Of a DNA stretch of 64,000 bases, positions 22,449 through 33,607 are shown piece by piece. The notes below the pieces were generated by a model. It was not told the DNA's origin and ran no database searches. It was given only the letters and a program-made list of their open reading frames with translations. The DNA is taken from positions 1,460,793-1,524,792 of the forward strand of contig CM030932.1 in NCBI GenBank assembly GCA_018136815.1. Direction: 5' to 3'. The stretch comes from Isochrysis galbana. Taxonomy: Eukaryota; Haptophyta; Isochrysidales; Isochrysidaceae. How positions within the stretch are numbered: position 1 is the stretch's first letter; every line of letters starts with the position of its first letter. A program made the position numbers and the translations under genes.

Positions 22449-23691
22449 ATGGCGGAGCAGCCGATGGAGTCTCTTACGTCAATCGTCTCTTCGGCGCTCG
22501 AAGCGCGCGGCGTGCTCGCTAAGATTCGAGCTGAGCTGCGTGCCAACGTCTTTGCAGCCATCCACGAGGAGGAGCTGCCAGAGTCCTCACCTACCTCGGC
22601 GTTCATGACGTCTATGCTTGCCGATCCTGCGGGCCAGCTGGTGTTGCAGCTAGTCCATGAGCTGCTGACGACTTGCGGTCTCCACTACACTGCCTCTGTC
22701 TTCCTCTCAGAGGCGGGATTGAGAGAAGACTCGACTCCACCACGCAACTCTCTTGCTGCGGCACTGAGGTTACCGTCTGTACCAGTGGAGAAGGAAGTCG
22801 AACCCTTGCTCCAATTGCTGACCCGAGCACACCTCAGCGATCAGCCCCCATCTACGGTGAGGCGGCCTGCTGGGACAAGCCCGTGTGCCCTCGTTCCAAC
22901 TGGTGAGCTCACTGTGACCCCTGGAATGACCGCATCTTCCACAACTGGTTGTCAATATGAAAATGCTGTTCCCACCGGTCATGGGCGAGGCGGCACTGGT
23001 GCCAGCACATTAAATATCCCCACAAGTTGCGATTCACTGTCAAGCCCTGCTGCGGCGATGGAAGAGGAGCGTCGTCTCGACGCACTCGAATCAAAATTAG
23101 CCGGCTTAGCAGGTATCCCTGCTACAATCAAAGGATCTGAAAACAACATGTACTGTGGCACAGCCGCTCCTTGCGAGAGTGGTCGCAGTGCCCGCGACGA
23201 AGCATCGGCATTGTGCGCATCACGCGGTACGATGTCAGAAGCCCACAAGACTGATACTACGGAGGATATCTTTGCTGATGAGATAGATGACGAGGAACTA
23301 GATGAATTTGAAGATGATTTTGAGGATGACGAGGTGCGTCTTTGCTGTGATGATTGTCGAGCGAAGATACGCCGGCATGGGTGGCATGCCTTACTTGCAA
23401 CACACCTATCCGCTAATGAGAATGTACTCTGGGCCCCTTGGCCTGTATCCCGATGCTCTCTTGCCATTGAACCAAACTAGCAGAGGCTGTGCGTTTGGAT
23501 CAAGTCACCGTCTTCCTTATTGGAAAGCTCTTGCTCATATTGCTTACTCCTGCTCTTGATAGGATGAGGCTCATCTTTCTATGTCGCATTCACGCGTCGA
23601 AGCTTCCATGGACGAATCTGTCTCTCCGGGTCGGCTTTCACACCTCACTAAACGTTGGGATCATTCCGAAGAAGTCATCAAGCCACAATGA
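22449..23691 (+). CDS. FOP/TONNEAU1-like protein (LisH dimerisation domain)
   Basis: Two exons, 22449-23333 and 23563-23691, about 337 residues. The first 110 residues (SALEARGVLAKIRAELRANVFAAIHEEE ... QLVLQLVHELLTTCGLHYTASVFLSEAGL) match the N-terminal domain of human FOP (CEP43/FGFR1OP) and plant TONNEAU1, whose LisH motif dimerises the protein at centrosomes, basal bodies or cortical microtubule sites. The middle is low-complexity. The C-terminus is strongly acidic (DEIDDEELDEFEDDFEDDE, continuing across the intron as DEAHLSMSHSRVEAS), similar to the acidic end of FOP. A role at the basal body or microtubule-organising centre is inferred from the family. The first ATG in good frame is at 22449; an upstream in-frame extension has no ATG. 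Confidence 0.8.
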
Positions 23692-23967
23692 GAGAACTGC
23701 TCCTAATCGGTGACCATGCAAGATGCTCTCACACCAATTATGTTACCAGGGTGAGTTCACTACGTGCGTCGCTTTCCGCGCTAGCTAGCGCTCGGCCTGT
23801 ACGCAGGAGAGCGTCCAGTGCTTTGTCCATGCGCAGCCTCATCATTAGATGGCCCACCGGCCTAGCGATTGGCTAACTACCGTTCGTGAGCGTATAAAAG
23901 TTAAAAAGGGCGTCTCCCGCGGGTCGCCACCTGTTCCGTACTCCTCTTAATTGCTAGTTGTGCACAA
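23692..23967. other. Intergenic, 3' of the FOP-like gene
   Basis: No further gene. The 3' UTR of the preceding gene and a short flank of the next retroposon copy. Confidence 0.4.
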
Positions 23968-24375
23968 CTACTTTTATAAGTAGGAGGCCAATGGGGGCCT
24001 CGCGCCCCCCTCTCTCCATCGCAGACACCCCCTGGGTGGGCCTGCACAACCAACCTCAGCCCCTGCCTGCTAGCAGGGGCTGAGCTAACACCACTCTGGC
24101 CCAGACCTTCGCCGAGCGCGCGCCGCACGCACTCGCCTGCACTGGCCCTCGCTCGTACTGACCCCCCCCTCACCACTGAGCCACAGACCACCGAGGCCGC
24201 CAGGAGGGCACCCAGGGCCAGCGAGGCGAGCGAGGGAGAGGTAGGAGAGGCCAGGGGCACTGCCCTAGCCTCCACTGCCCCCTGAGCTGCCCTGGCTGGC
24301 TGGCCCTTTGGGGGGCCCCGAGGGGCCCCCCAGAAGGGGACCATGGCGCGCGCCATGCAGCACACGCCTGTAGGA
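23968..24375 (+). mobile_element. Hairpin-headed retroposon, third stem variant
   Basis: Starts with a perfect CTACTT-TTAT-AAGTAG hairpin (23968-23983), a different stem from the CTAAGT and ACTAATC subfamilies but with the same TTAT loop. The A-module core (CAGCGAGG...GAGAGGTAGGAGAGGCCAGGG) follows at about 24220-24290. The 3' part is lost or overwritten where the next LINE copy ends at 24394. Confidence 0.65.
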
Positions 24376-24393
24376 GAACGAAGAGAACGATGG

Positions 24394-25800
24394 GGGGAAA
24401 AAACTTCTTAATATTCACACCGCGCGCGCGACTCTGTGACATTTTCCTCAGCCGCGCCCGCATCCCTTATCACTCCCTCTCACTCGCCTTGCGGCTCGTC
24501 CCCTCGTGCTCTACCTAGGGGCTCAGTGTTCGGGGTTTCCAGTGGCAGGTGGCGTGCACCGATCCCCGATGGTCGATTCCTCGGCCTTCCCTCGCGCTAT
24601 CGGACGGTCGGTTTCTCTTGTGGTTCTCGTGGGTGTTGTCGCGTGAAGAGTGAAGAGTGGGGTATGGGGCTGTGTTGCGCACTGAGCCTGCGATGTGGAG
24701 TCGTGGGGGGTGCGGGGTGCGGCGTTTGGTGGGAGATTAAGCTAGCCTGTCCGCTATGTCGAGTGCTTGTGCCACTAAAGTCAGGTTTGCGTTCATCGCG
24801 AGGGCACCTTTGTCGTTTATTTTGAAGATCGGGGCGCTAAGTTCCCGTGCGTCCTTGATCTTTGGCCTTCTGCCTCGGGAGGCTTGCTTTGTTTGTACGC
24901 GCTGGCGAGGTTATGTTGGAGGATTCGAGGCCGCGTACGAGGATTGTGAATCTGGTCAGAGTGCGCTCGAGCGCTCGATGACGGGGATGTGGTGAAAAGT
25001 GTAATTGTCATATTCGACTTTATAGAAGTCATTTATTATAAATCTCCATGCTATCAGGTACAGGGTTTTGAGGCTATCGGGTGTAGGTGTGCCCGGGCTA
25101 TGCAAACAGTTTGTCCTTTATTTCTTGTGTCGTTGTCCTCTTGTGTTCCGGGGTCCGGGGTGAATCCTGCTATTGCTTCTATGGTCTTAAAGACCTGTTT
25201 TGTGGCGGGGCATCTGGCTAAGTGGGTCGAGCTCTCTTGATGTTTTCCGCATAGTCTACATGTCTTCGTGGTCGCCATATCGAAGCGGTTCCGCGTTCCC
25301 AGTCTCCTGTGGGTGATGTGCTTGAAGTGCGGATGTTTGTCTGTGTGTTTTAGTAGAGGCAAAGTGTATAAGCTGCCCACGTGCTTCCATTCCTCTTGGG
25401 TTAGGTCGATTTTCCGTGCCCATGCCTCACGTGCCGGTTGGGGCGTGTTGCCTAGAGCTTTCTTCTCTAGTTCTCGTGTTATGTCTGAGACTGTGATGCG
25501 GTCGAGTGGTGTTTTGTCGCCGATTAAGTATTCATCCGCTAGCGGGTACTCCATGTATTTCGGGCCTTTTAGCTTTTAGCCCGTTTTCCCATCAAGCGGG
25601 AGGATGGTATTGTCTAGTTTCCTCTGGGGTCGCGACTCCCGCCAGGTCGGCTGGCTCACCTAGGTAATTTGTGTCGGTGTGGATCCATATGTTGTTCATC
25701 TTGGTGATGCATGTTTCGTTGTCGGATACCCTGATCTCTGGTGGGTTCTCGATGCCAGCCTCCGTGTTACGCGTATTGTCGTCGCTTGGCGAGGACGATC
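24394..25800 (-). pseudogene. LINE 3' end, copy 3 (5' truncated, frameshifted)
   Basis: Minus-strand 3' portion of the same LINE family: poly-T terminus (plus AAAAAACTTCTTAATATTC at 24394-24412), 3' UTR to about 24737, stop at 24738-24740 after DRLA. The C-terminal coding region includes HITHRRLGTRNRF and the C2HC knuckle CRLCGKHQESSTHLARC (25054-25554), then KMNNIWIHTDTNYLGE (to about 25720). Frames break near 24900-25080 and 25560-25590, so it is dead. The 5' break, about 25730-25830, abuts the transposase pseudogene. Confidence 0.75.
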
Positions 25801-27810
25801 CTCGTCGAATCCCCCCGGACGCCATCACGCGGAAAGGTCATCCCGGGCCGGCATGGTCTCCACAACTCGCTCAACACGAGCAGGAAGACTGCCATTGCTA
25901 TGGGGAAGATTCGATCTCGACGCCAAGAAGTACGGCTTCGGCAGCATTCCTCTCACTAGGGCCGAGCAAGATATGGTCAACTGCCCCGACGACCTTGCTC
26001 ACAGGTTCTTCCAAAGGATCTACCCGTGGTGGCGAGCGCATGGGCTCCTCATCGACGAAGGCGTGTCTCGGGCGGAGGAGGAGCGCAGATCAAGAAAGAG
26101 GACCGATGCTGTTGTACACAACCACTTCTACGGCAAGTTTGGGTTGGAGGCCGAGCTCATCGACGCGGGCATCCTAGACCCTGAGACTAAGGTGAGCAGC
26201 ATGATACGCGTGTGAGCATGCCGACCGATCCTTATTTTTTCATTCACGCCACACGCGTGCTGCTGTCGCAGGTTATTAAAGACCCTTGGCGTCTACTAAA
26301 TTGCGACGAAACTCCTCAACCTCTCGACCTCCCTCAGAAAGGTCGACGTGCGAAAGTGGCGAAGCGTAAGGGAAAGTTCGTGCGGCAGGCGTTAGGGAGC
26401 AACAAGGAGACGATGACCGTCATGATGTGTTGGGACTTGTCGGGTTGGAACTACGGCGTGCAGATTGTGACCAAGCGCAAGTGGGCGACGCAAGATTTGG
26501 TCACCGAGCCACCGCCGGGCGCACGGTGCTTTGACGCGGACAATCCAGTCGACTTGGCTCACCGGCAAACTCTCTCACTCCTACTGTCCCATGCTGCAGA
26601 AGGAATGCCGACAGAGAAGACTTTCGCGGAGTACTTCGCGAAGCTCAGCGAATTGATCACGGAGCGTAGCGATGCGGAAGTCGCCGCAGGCAGGAGGCAA
26701 AGAGCCTATCATGCGCCCAGTGACCTTAGCTCTCGACAACCATGCTTCGCGCTTTAGCGACGAGATCCTCGACGCCGCTCACGGCCAGGCCAACAACTTT
26801 GGCATCCGTCTCTTCACCGAGGAGCCCGGCACCTCAGGTTTTTTGCAAGCGCTCGACCAGTACAACTCCGCGTTTCACCGTGCGTACAACAAGGCCCGCG
26901 ACGCGTATAAGGCTGCATACCTTGCTCATCACGGCAAAGAGCTCTCCAGTCTCGGTCTGAAGGAGTTCCTCGACATCTTGGATGGCAACAAGACCCTCGG
27001 TCTCCCCGGCATGTGGTTTACTTGGGCAGATACGTTCGACATCATCAACGCTTGGCGGCGTGTGGGGATCGCCGGCAACAAGTTCAATCCAGAGTTTATC
27101 GACCGCTCGGAATTCTTGGATCAAGCACGCGAGATGGCCGAAGCGGCACAAAAGGGAGGAGCCCTGTCGTCTCCAGGTCCGTCAACGCTGGCGGAAGCCA
27201 AGAAGACGCCGCCGGGGGTGCGCAGTGGATCCATCGCCGCCGCTGAGGCGGAGATGGCGCAGTTGGAGGCCTATGCACGCAAGATGCAAGATGGAGGAAC
27301 GAGCCCAAGCCCAAGCTCCCTATGACCATGTTCGTGGCGGCGTTTTGTCGTGCTCCAGCAGCCAGCCGTCTGTTGCCGCCACCGTCATAGCCGATGACGG
27401 TGCTGATGATGGCGATGGTGACGATGGGGCCCCAACACGTAAGCGCGCACGACTCTTTGAGCTGTCAGGATCCGTGACCCTCCGAGACCTCAGGGCTGAG
27501 AATCAAAAGAGGGTGCAAGAAGATCGCGAGGCCGCCAACAAGGCTCTCCAGAAGAAGCAGGCACGGTTGGATCGAGCTGTGGATGGCGCAGAGCTGTTGC
27601 GTGCTCGAGCCGCCGCTTTCTCCGCTTGCGAATTGGTTTGCTCGTGCGCAGTCGACCCGTGCCCCTGGTCCAGTTGGAAGCGTTGCCCGCAGTGTGGGCC
27701 GAAGAAGGGAGTGTGTAAGGTCAGGGCATGTGTGGCCATTCGTAGTAGGGGGAGGGCATGTGTGGGGGGCAGGATCCAGCGAGCAACACGCCCAAGAGGT
27801 GGTTTTTGAG
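25800..27810 (+). pseudogene. pogo/DDE_1-type DNA transposase, frameshifted
   Basis: Pieces in order: GRFDLDAKKYGFGSIPLTRAE to DPETK (to 26191); an intron 26192-26271; VIKDPWRLLNCDETPQPLDLP with KRKGKF; a +1 shift near 26680-26710; then TLALDNHASRFSDEIL, TSGFLQALDQYNSAFHRAYNKA and an Ala/Lys-rich stretch. After another shift near 27250-27320 the C-terminus reads RKRARLFELSG ... CPQCGPKKGVCKVRACV. The three acidic residues (CDET, LALDNH, LQALD) fit the DDE_1 catalytic triad that cuts and joins transposon ends. Frameshifts at 25850-25960, about 26700 and about 27300 make it non-functional unless the assembly is wrong. I did not find terminal inverted repeats. The 5' end is disrupted next to the LINE fragment. 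Confidence 0.7.
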
Positions 27811-28043
27811 GCTCCCATGGGTGAGGATTGTGCGTGAGTGCGCCTGTGTTGGGAGAGAAGCATTGCGTCTGGTGCGTGTTCGTGTTCGTGCTTTCAAGGA
27901 ACGGGCGTGGGGCTTCATAACTTGAAAAAAAATGGCACCTCGGCGTGCAGAGTGTCCATATCCTGCCTACCATTGCCTTGGATAGCTTTATCTAGAGGAG
28001 AAGTAGCTCTGGTATTGAAGTAGAGGGCGTGCTCAGCCTCGAC

Positions 28044-30193
28044 ATGTCGCTCGCTTGCTGCGCTCTGCTGTTATCGGTGCCAGCGGTCCATTTAGGCGGA
28101 CGGGCCGGACGACTGGGCAAAGCTGGCCCGCGTATGGGCACCACCATCGACGCACCTGCCGAGGAGCAGGAGCTCGTCTCGCTACTGACTGGCACAAAGG
28201 CGTCTGGCCGAGGCGCAGCGCTCTTGCCAGAGGAGGTGGTTGAGGTGCATCGGCTCGCATCCAGCCTAGAGGCATTGGTTCCGCCCGGAAGTGATACGAA
28301 CGACTCTCCCCTACTGCCTGGGCGGTGGCGGGTCATATACCAGGGCAAGCCAGGCACGAGCGTTTCTGCCTTCTCGCTTGAGTCATGGCAAAAGTACCTT
28401 TCTGGCGATGGCCCATCGCCAATACAAAACTTTGTCAGCGGGTCGAGCAGCGTCGACCGCCTATACCAGGTTTTGGAGCTCGATCCAGCTACTGGTACCG
28501 GCCGCTTTGCCAACATTGTGGACTTTTCGCCCACAGGGATGGTTGCAATTGATGCGTCGCTCGAAGGCAAACTAGCGCCCAACCAGCTAGGTTTTAGGTT
28601 CAATGGTGGGACTGTTCTCCTCAGAACTTTATGGAATGGAACCCTTCCTCTGCCTTACCCAGTGCCTTTCTCCCTGCTGGGTGACAACGCCAAAGGTTGG
28701 CTGCAGACCATCTATATCTCGCCAACGCTTCGTCTCTCGCGAGGCAACAAGGGCACGCTCTTTGTGCTTGTGCCTGAACCCGATTCAGAGGAGTCCGACC
28801 TCGAAGCCCTTCTAACACCTGTGGCAATGGCGACGTCGGCTGCCGAACAACTGATGAAGCAGCCTGTTCTCATCTGTCCTGCACAGGTGCGCGCTGTTGC
28901 CCTTGCTGAAGAGCAGGCAGCTCTCTGCCGATTCAGCTATCGCAATTGCCAGTTCTGCCCCTTCACTTCTATCGCTAACTAACACTATATTACTGGATGG
29001 ATGTTGCAGTTTGGCACGGCGAGTGACTACGCAGACCTGATCTCGGCCCTCTCTGCGGCCGGCCATCCCGTCGCTGTGGCGCCACTGAAGCTCACAGATT
29101 GGCTGAGGTTGATTCCGGCATCACTTACCGCTGAATATTGGCAGGGTAAGCTTACGCCGGAGGTCGCATTGCCTTTCTACTTTGAGGCCCTAGATGAGGC
29201 AATTGAGCAGCTTGAGAAAGAGTGGCCAGGACGAAAGGTATGTATTCTCTCAGTTGCAGTCTCGTTCGCCGGGCTCAGACCCGCTAAAACGTTTGTGGAT
29301 GCGCAGTACACAGATAGTCAGCACCCAGTAGAGTAAAGGAACTTGCCGCCATTCCCAGTGAAGGGCGCAAGCTTCCGATCAACAAGGTGATCACAATGAT
29401 CGCTGCCGCTTGACAACACCTTATCGTAGGTGCAACTTGTAGCCCATTCTATTGGGGGTTGGATCGCACGCGCATACCTTGGGCAACTTGATCCAGAAGT
29501 TCGCGCTCGTCGCTTTTCCGCGCTCGTCACGCTAGGTACTCCTCATCGCCCGCCGCCGGAGGGCCTTTTCCGGACCCTAGACCAGGTGCGCAAATGAACA
29601 CGATTGCATCTGTGTTGTAGGCGCCGTGATCCGCCAGAAATCGTGCATTTCTGCACCACACAGCCACTCTCATACTTCACTCTCACTGTGACAATAGACA
29701 CGAGGGCTATTGTCTTATGTCGAGGAACGCTATCCTGGTGCCGCACATCCAGAACTCCGCTACCTTACCGTGGGGTCTCGTGCTGTTAAAGGAGCAAAGG
29801 GCTTCGATATTCCATCTTGCGGGGAATCACTTGGCAGAGTTCTAGCTGCCGCCAGCTACCTACCTCTTTGCGGCGATGGCACAATAGAGGGGGATGGAAT
29901 TACGCCGATTTCCTGCGCCCACCTTCCCGGAGCTGAACAACGCGAGGTGAGTTTTTTCGATTAGGCCTGTTCGCATCATCTCTCGATTTTCAGGGAGCCT
30001 GCCGTCGTCTCTCGGTGCTGCCGCTCTTGCCATCAATGTCTCCACGAACGGGTACTTGACTTTCGAGCGACTTTTGTGGCAGGTGGACGCATTTCATATT
30101 GCCTTCATCCCGGGCATCGGCACACGCTTATTGGGTACACCTTGGTATGGGTCGCCGGATTTGGCTGCGAAGTGGATTGATTTCCTTGATTGA
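28044..30193 (+). CDS. Fibrillin (PAP) fused to an alpha/beta hydrolase
   Basis: Five exons, 28044-28886, 29010-29237, 29430-29585, 29698-29946, 30083-30193, about 528 residues. A hydrophobic N-terminus (MSLACCALLLSVPAVHLGG) suggests a signal or bipartite plastid-targeting peptide. Residues about 45-265 form a plastid-lipid-associated (fibrillin) domain (LLPGRWRVIYQG ... DPATGTGRFANIVDFS ... LRLSRGNKGTLFVLV). From PVLICPAQ|FGTASDYADLISAL the protein becomes an alpha/beta hydrolase with nucleophile elbow LVAHSIGGW (Ser about 364), TLGTPHRPPPEG, Asp in GDGITP (about 475) and His in AHLPGA (about 484), a complete triad. Plants have both domains as separate plastid proteins. The fusion suggests a lipid-droplet- or thylakoid-bound esterase; the substrate is unknown. 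Confidence 0.85.
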
Positions 30194-30860
30194 CGTATTA
30201 GGCGAACTCTTTGACGACCGGCAGCCAGCCAAGAGGTTCGTTTAAACAACCACTGTGTTTAGGCGTATTGGCGAATTTATTTTGTACCCGATGCGCAGTC
30301 GCTTGGCTTCATATTGATACGTCATCTGGCGATTCTAGGCAGCACTCCATCGTCCCTACTCCTGCCATCGCCTCCTAGGCGCAACTAAGAGGGAGGACAC
30401 GAGGAGGGTCGACTGCCGCAAGCCGAGTGCCTTTTTGCTGCCACACCGTAGCGAAGCTTCTGGAATGCTCCCTTTTTGTGCCAGCAAATACACACCGCCT
30501 TTTCGACTCGAGCAAGTTGTTCTCGCCAGCCGCATGCCACGTGCGAGATAGAGAATGGGCAAGAAGGAGATCAGTAACCGCCTGGTTAGCTCGAGGAAGT
30601 TGTCCCCGCCGGCCGCATAGCGACGAGGTAGGCAGGATGTAGCTGGATTTCGTGATTGTGTCTACGCCTTACAAACCGCCTGCCATCGACCATCAAGTGC
30701 ACGAGGAGCGGCAGGCAGGAAGCCACCAGAGCGGTACCGGTGTTGTATTGCCATCAGTAACGAGCAGTTTCTAGGTGCTAGTGCTAGTGTTAGGCACATG
30801 CGCACATGGGCGGCCGAAAGGAAATCTCTTACGATCTATGTCTATGTTACCTTTTGTATT
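30194..30860. other. Intergenic sequence
   Basis: No gene seen. It ends with the left target-site copy TATGTTACCTTTTGTATT (30843-30860). Confidence 0.45.
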
Positions 30861-32505
30861 CAACTAAGTTTATACTTAGTTCAGCATGGGGGGGCGCCTC
30901 GCGTCCCCCCTCTCAGGCACCAATTCCCCTCCGGGGGGCCTGTCGGTCATCCGCCATGCTCTGCCTTTTGGCATGAGCAACTAAGTTTATACTTAGACGC
31001 GATGGAGCGCGCCGCCGCGACTCCCCTCTCCTTCGGGCCCCCCGCCGAGGGCGCCCCCCCAGTGCCCATGGAGCAGCCGCCGTCGAAGCGGCCGCGTCCG
31101 CCCACCGAGGCCGAGCAGGTGCGTGCGACTCCGGTCGCGCCACACGGCCCGTGGCCCCGGCCACACCACCCATGGCAGCCATGCTGGCCTCCCCCATGGG
31201 GGGCAGCAAGCTGCTGGCAGCACCCCATCAATGCCAGGCTCAAACAGCCACCCTTCCATTGGGCATGCCTTATGGCAGAGGCCCCTCTCGCCCTGGCAAG
31301 GGCCGCGCTGCTCCGGCAGCGCGGCCCGAGGCCGGGTGGCCCCTATGGGCACAACATCCACTCCACTTCAACGTACAGCACACTCTCCAGAGACACCCCC
31401 TCATACACAGCACACAACACGCATGAGGCACGAACATACGACCCCCCTGGGGGAGACCAGGGCCAAGTGACACCGCCCACTGCCCTCGCCCGCACGACAC
31501 TGAGTACGGACACCCCCAACCATGCCTCACAGGAGCAAGACTCCGACGAAGACAACACCATCGCAGATTCAGACGCCACCTTCGAACTCTCATTCCACCA
31601 AGCTGGAGACATCATAATGCAGGACACGACGGTGTACGCCGCCATCGTCGAACTTCTTCTAGAACTCGAGGGAGTTGACCCCGAGCCAGACTTCTGGGCC
31701 CGCTCGGCACCCCCAGTAGGCGCGGGTCGCGAGCCGCACTCCCTGGCCCGCTTGGGCCTGCTCTCGTATTGACTCCCCCCCCCATCCCTGGTCGCCAGGC
31801 AGACAGAGGACTGTGGGCGGCACCCAGGGCCAGCGAGGCAAGCGTGGGAGAGGCAGGGGGGGCCAGGGGCTGAGCCCCAGCCTCCACTGCCCCCCTAGCT
31901 GCCCTGGCTGGCCCTCTGGATGCCCCCAAAGGACCTCTGAGAGCAGGCCGTGGCGCGCCGCATGGCGACGCGCCGCAGGGAGAGAGGTGGAGGAGAGCGA
32001 AGCGAGGGAGAGGGGGGGATTTGCACCCCCCCCGATGGGGTGTGGTGAGAAACGAGACCCGTTTGCGTTAGCAAGCGGGCGGAGAGGGGCGGCTGGCGAC
32101 AGGAGGGGGATGAGGAGGGAGAGGCTCAAGACGCCTATGTATGGGGACCCTTGTGGCAAGTACCTCGAGGCGCAGTCTCTTATTTCTCGAGGATCGCTCG
32201 CGGCGAGAGCTGTAAGGGCCGTTCTTCTTTTTTGACGAGAGGTCCCTCCCCCCCCCCCCCGGTGCTTTTTCCCGGAGAGTCGCCCGACGTAGGTCGGTCC
32301 GCCTCAATGGGTTTTCCCTCATTGTAGCTTGTGGGGAGTTATAATGGGAGCCGGGGGTTTGCGAGGGGGGAGATTCGTAGGGGTGCATATTCGTATGTGT
32401 CTAGTGAAAAGGCACGTCAAGGCGTACGGGCAGGTGCGCTGAGGGGTGTCGTGATAGTACCGGGCTAGTGGGAGTAGTGGTACTAACGCTCAGTTGTTTT
32501 ATTAT
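30861..32505 (+). mobile_element. Hairpin-headed retroposon, long copy with an ORF (TSD)
   Basis: A 1645-bp insertion flanked by the 18-bp direct repeat TATGTTACCTTTTGTATT (30843-30860 and 32506-32523). The 5' end is a perfect eight-pair hairpin AACTAAGT-TTAT-ACTTAGTT (30862-30881). A second hairpin, CTAAGT-TTAT-ACTTAG, lies at 30981-30996, so the head is duplicated about 115 bp apart. A-module core sequence appears at about 31795-31985. The 3' end is T/A-rich (TTGTTTTATTAT). An intact 256-residue frame lies between (31002-31772). The exact duplication implies a recent insertion. Confidence 0.75.
31002..31772 (+). CDS. Unrecognised ORF inside the retroposon
   Basis: About 256 residues from an ATG six bases after the internal hairpin. 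The N-terminus is Ala/Pro-rich with a basic KRPRPP patch (possible nuclear signal). The C-terminal third is acidic and looks protein-like (QDSDEDNTIADSDATFELSFHQAGDIIMQ, then AAIVELLLELEGVDPEPDFW). The first bases resemble another ATGGAGCGCGC start at 32833. It could be a nucleic-acid-binding ORF1 of the element, or captured host coding sequence. I do not recognise it, and GC-rich DNA gives long chance frames. Confidence 0.35.
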   Translation: MERAAATPLSFGPPAEGAPPVPMEQPPSKRPRPPTEAEQVRATPVAPHGPWPRPHHPWQPCWPPPWGAASCWQHPINARLKQPPFHWACLMAEAPLALARAALLRQRGPRPGGPYGHNIHSTSTYSTLSRDTPSYTAHNTHEARTYDPPGGDQGQVTPPTALARTTLSTDTPNHASQEQDSDEDNTIADSDATFELSFHQAGDIIMQDTTVYAAIVELLLELEGVDPEPDFWARSAPPVGAGREPHSLARLGLLSY

Positions 32506-32523
32506 TATGTTACCTTTTGTATT

Positions 32524-33469
32524 TGTATGCGTGTCCAAAAAACTTCTTAAAATTCTCGCCGCGTAGGACTGGGGCTGGGGAGGGGGAGCGGTAAAGGGCT
32601 TGCGGAGGGGGGGGAGGCAATGGAAAATATCAGCCTCCTTTGCAGCCTCCTAACCAACGGCCAAGGCCTCGCCACGGTTCGCCACCTCCCCTCGAGGGTC
32701 TCCCCTGTCATCTCCCTGCTTTGGGTGCCCAGGTTTGGCCTGACAACCCACTATAATAATAAAATACTACCTCCGTTCCAAAGCATTGACAACTATCGTT
32801 AAATAAAGATAACTATTGTTATAGTTTTAGCGATGGAGCGCGCGCCGACCGCTCCCACTTCCCAGCCCCCCGCCTCCACGCGCGTTGTCCTTTGCTCTAC
32901 GGAGGAGGAGTTCGACTACCCTCTTGGCTCCATCTTCTCGGATGATCTCAGCGTCGATGGGTGGGTCGTAGTTGCGGTTTACCCTCTTGGCTCCAACATG
33001 GTGGCCGCCATTGGTGGCCGCCAACAGGACGCTCTACAAGACTACGATTCTTAAAGAGCCCTCAATAAAGAGAGGTATTCCTGGAGTAAAGTACTTTCCC
33101 GACCTCCGCCAAACGCCGATCTCTCCGCTGTCTCCGCAGAATTACTTTCTAGAGAGGGAGCGAGGTCGCGCGCAGCAACAAGAGAGGGGGCGGAAGGGGG
33201 GGGGGCGGGGAGAGAGTGGTAGGAGCGAGAGAGAGGAAGACAGCAGAGAGATAGAGAAGAGAGAGAGACCCGCGAGACGGGAGAGGACGAGACGCAAGCG
33301 AGAGAGAGCGAGCGAGCGAGCAAGTCACAAACAGATGAGTTTTGTGCATAAATAGATGGATAAACTCATTGAGAGAGGGGGAGGGGAGGGAGGGAGAGGG
33401 AGGGAGGGAGAGAGGGACGGGAGGAAAAAGTGGTGGGGGGAGCGAGAGGGAGGCAGGCAGGGAGGAAGG
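32524..33469. other. Intergenic, with LINE-tail fragment and short ORF
   Basis: At 32530-32560 the plus strand reads AAAAAACTTCTTAAAATTCTC, the reverse complement of the LINE/SINE 3' tail, so a minus-oriented fragment ends here. A 73-residue frame at 32833-33054 starts MERAPTAPTSQPP and ends QQDALQDYDS; part of it matches inverted sequence near 5150, so I take it as repeat-derived. The rest, up to the GA tract, is purine-rich. Confidence 0.4.
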
Positions 33470-33471
33470 GA

Positions 33472-33532
<61 letters not shown>

Positions 33533-33569
33533 AGAGAGAGAGAGAGAAGGAGAGAGAGAGAGAGAGAAG

Positions 33570-33594
<25 letters not shown>
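33470..33594 (+). repeat. (GA)n microsatellite directly before the IPMS start codon
   Basis: About 125 bases of almost pure GA with GAAGG interruptions, ending 13 bases before the ATG at 33608. It is probably transcribed as 5' UTR or forms part of the core promoter. The methyltransferase gene at 4740 has the same arrangement. Confidence 0.9.
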
Positions 33595-33600
<6 letters not shown>

Positions 33601-33607
33601 CGTGGCG

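Noticed and set aside
32795..32832. Hairpin AACTAT-TGTT-ATAGTT
   Set aside because: Similar in size to the retroposon heads, but the loop is not TTAT and no A module follows in either orientation.
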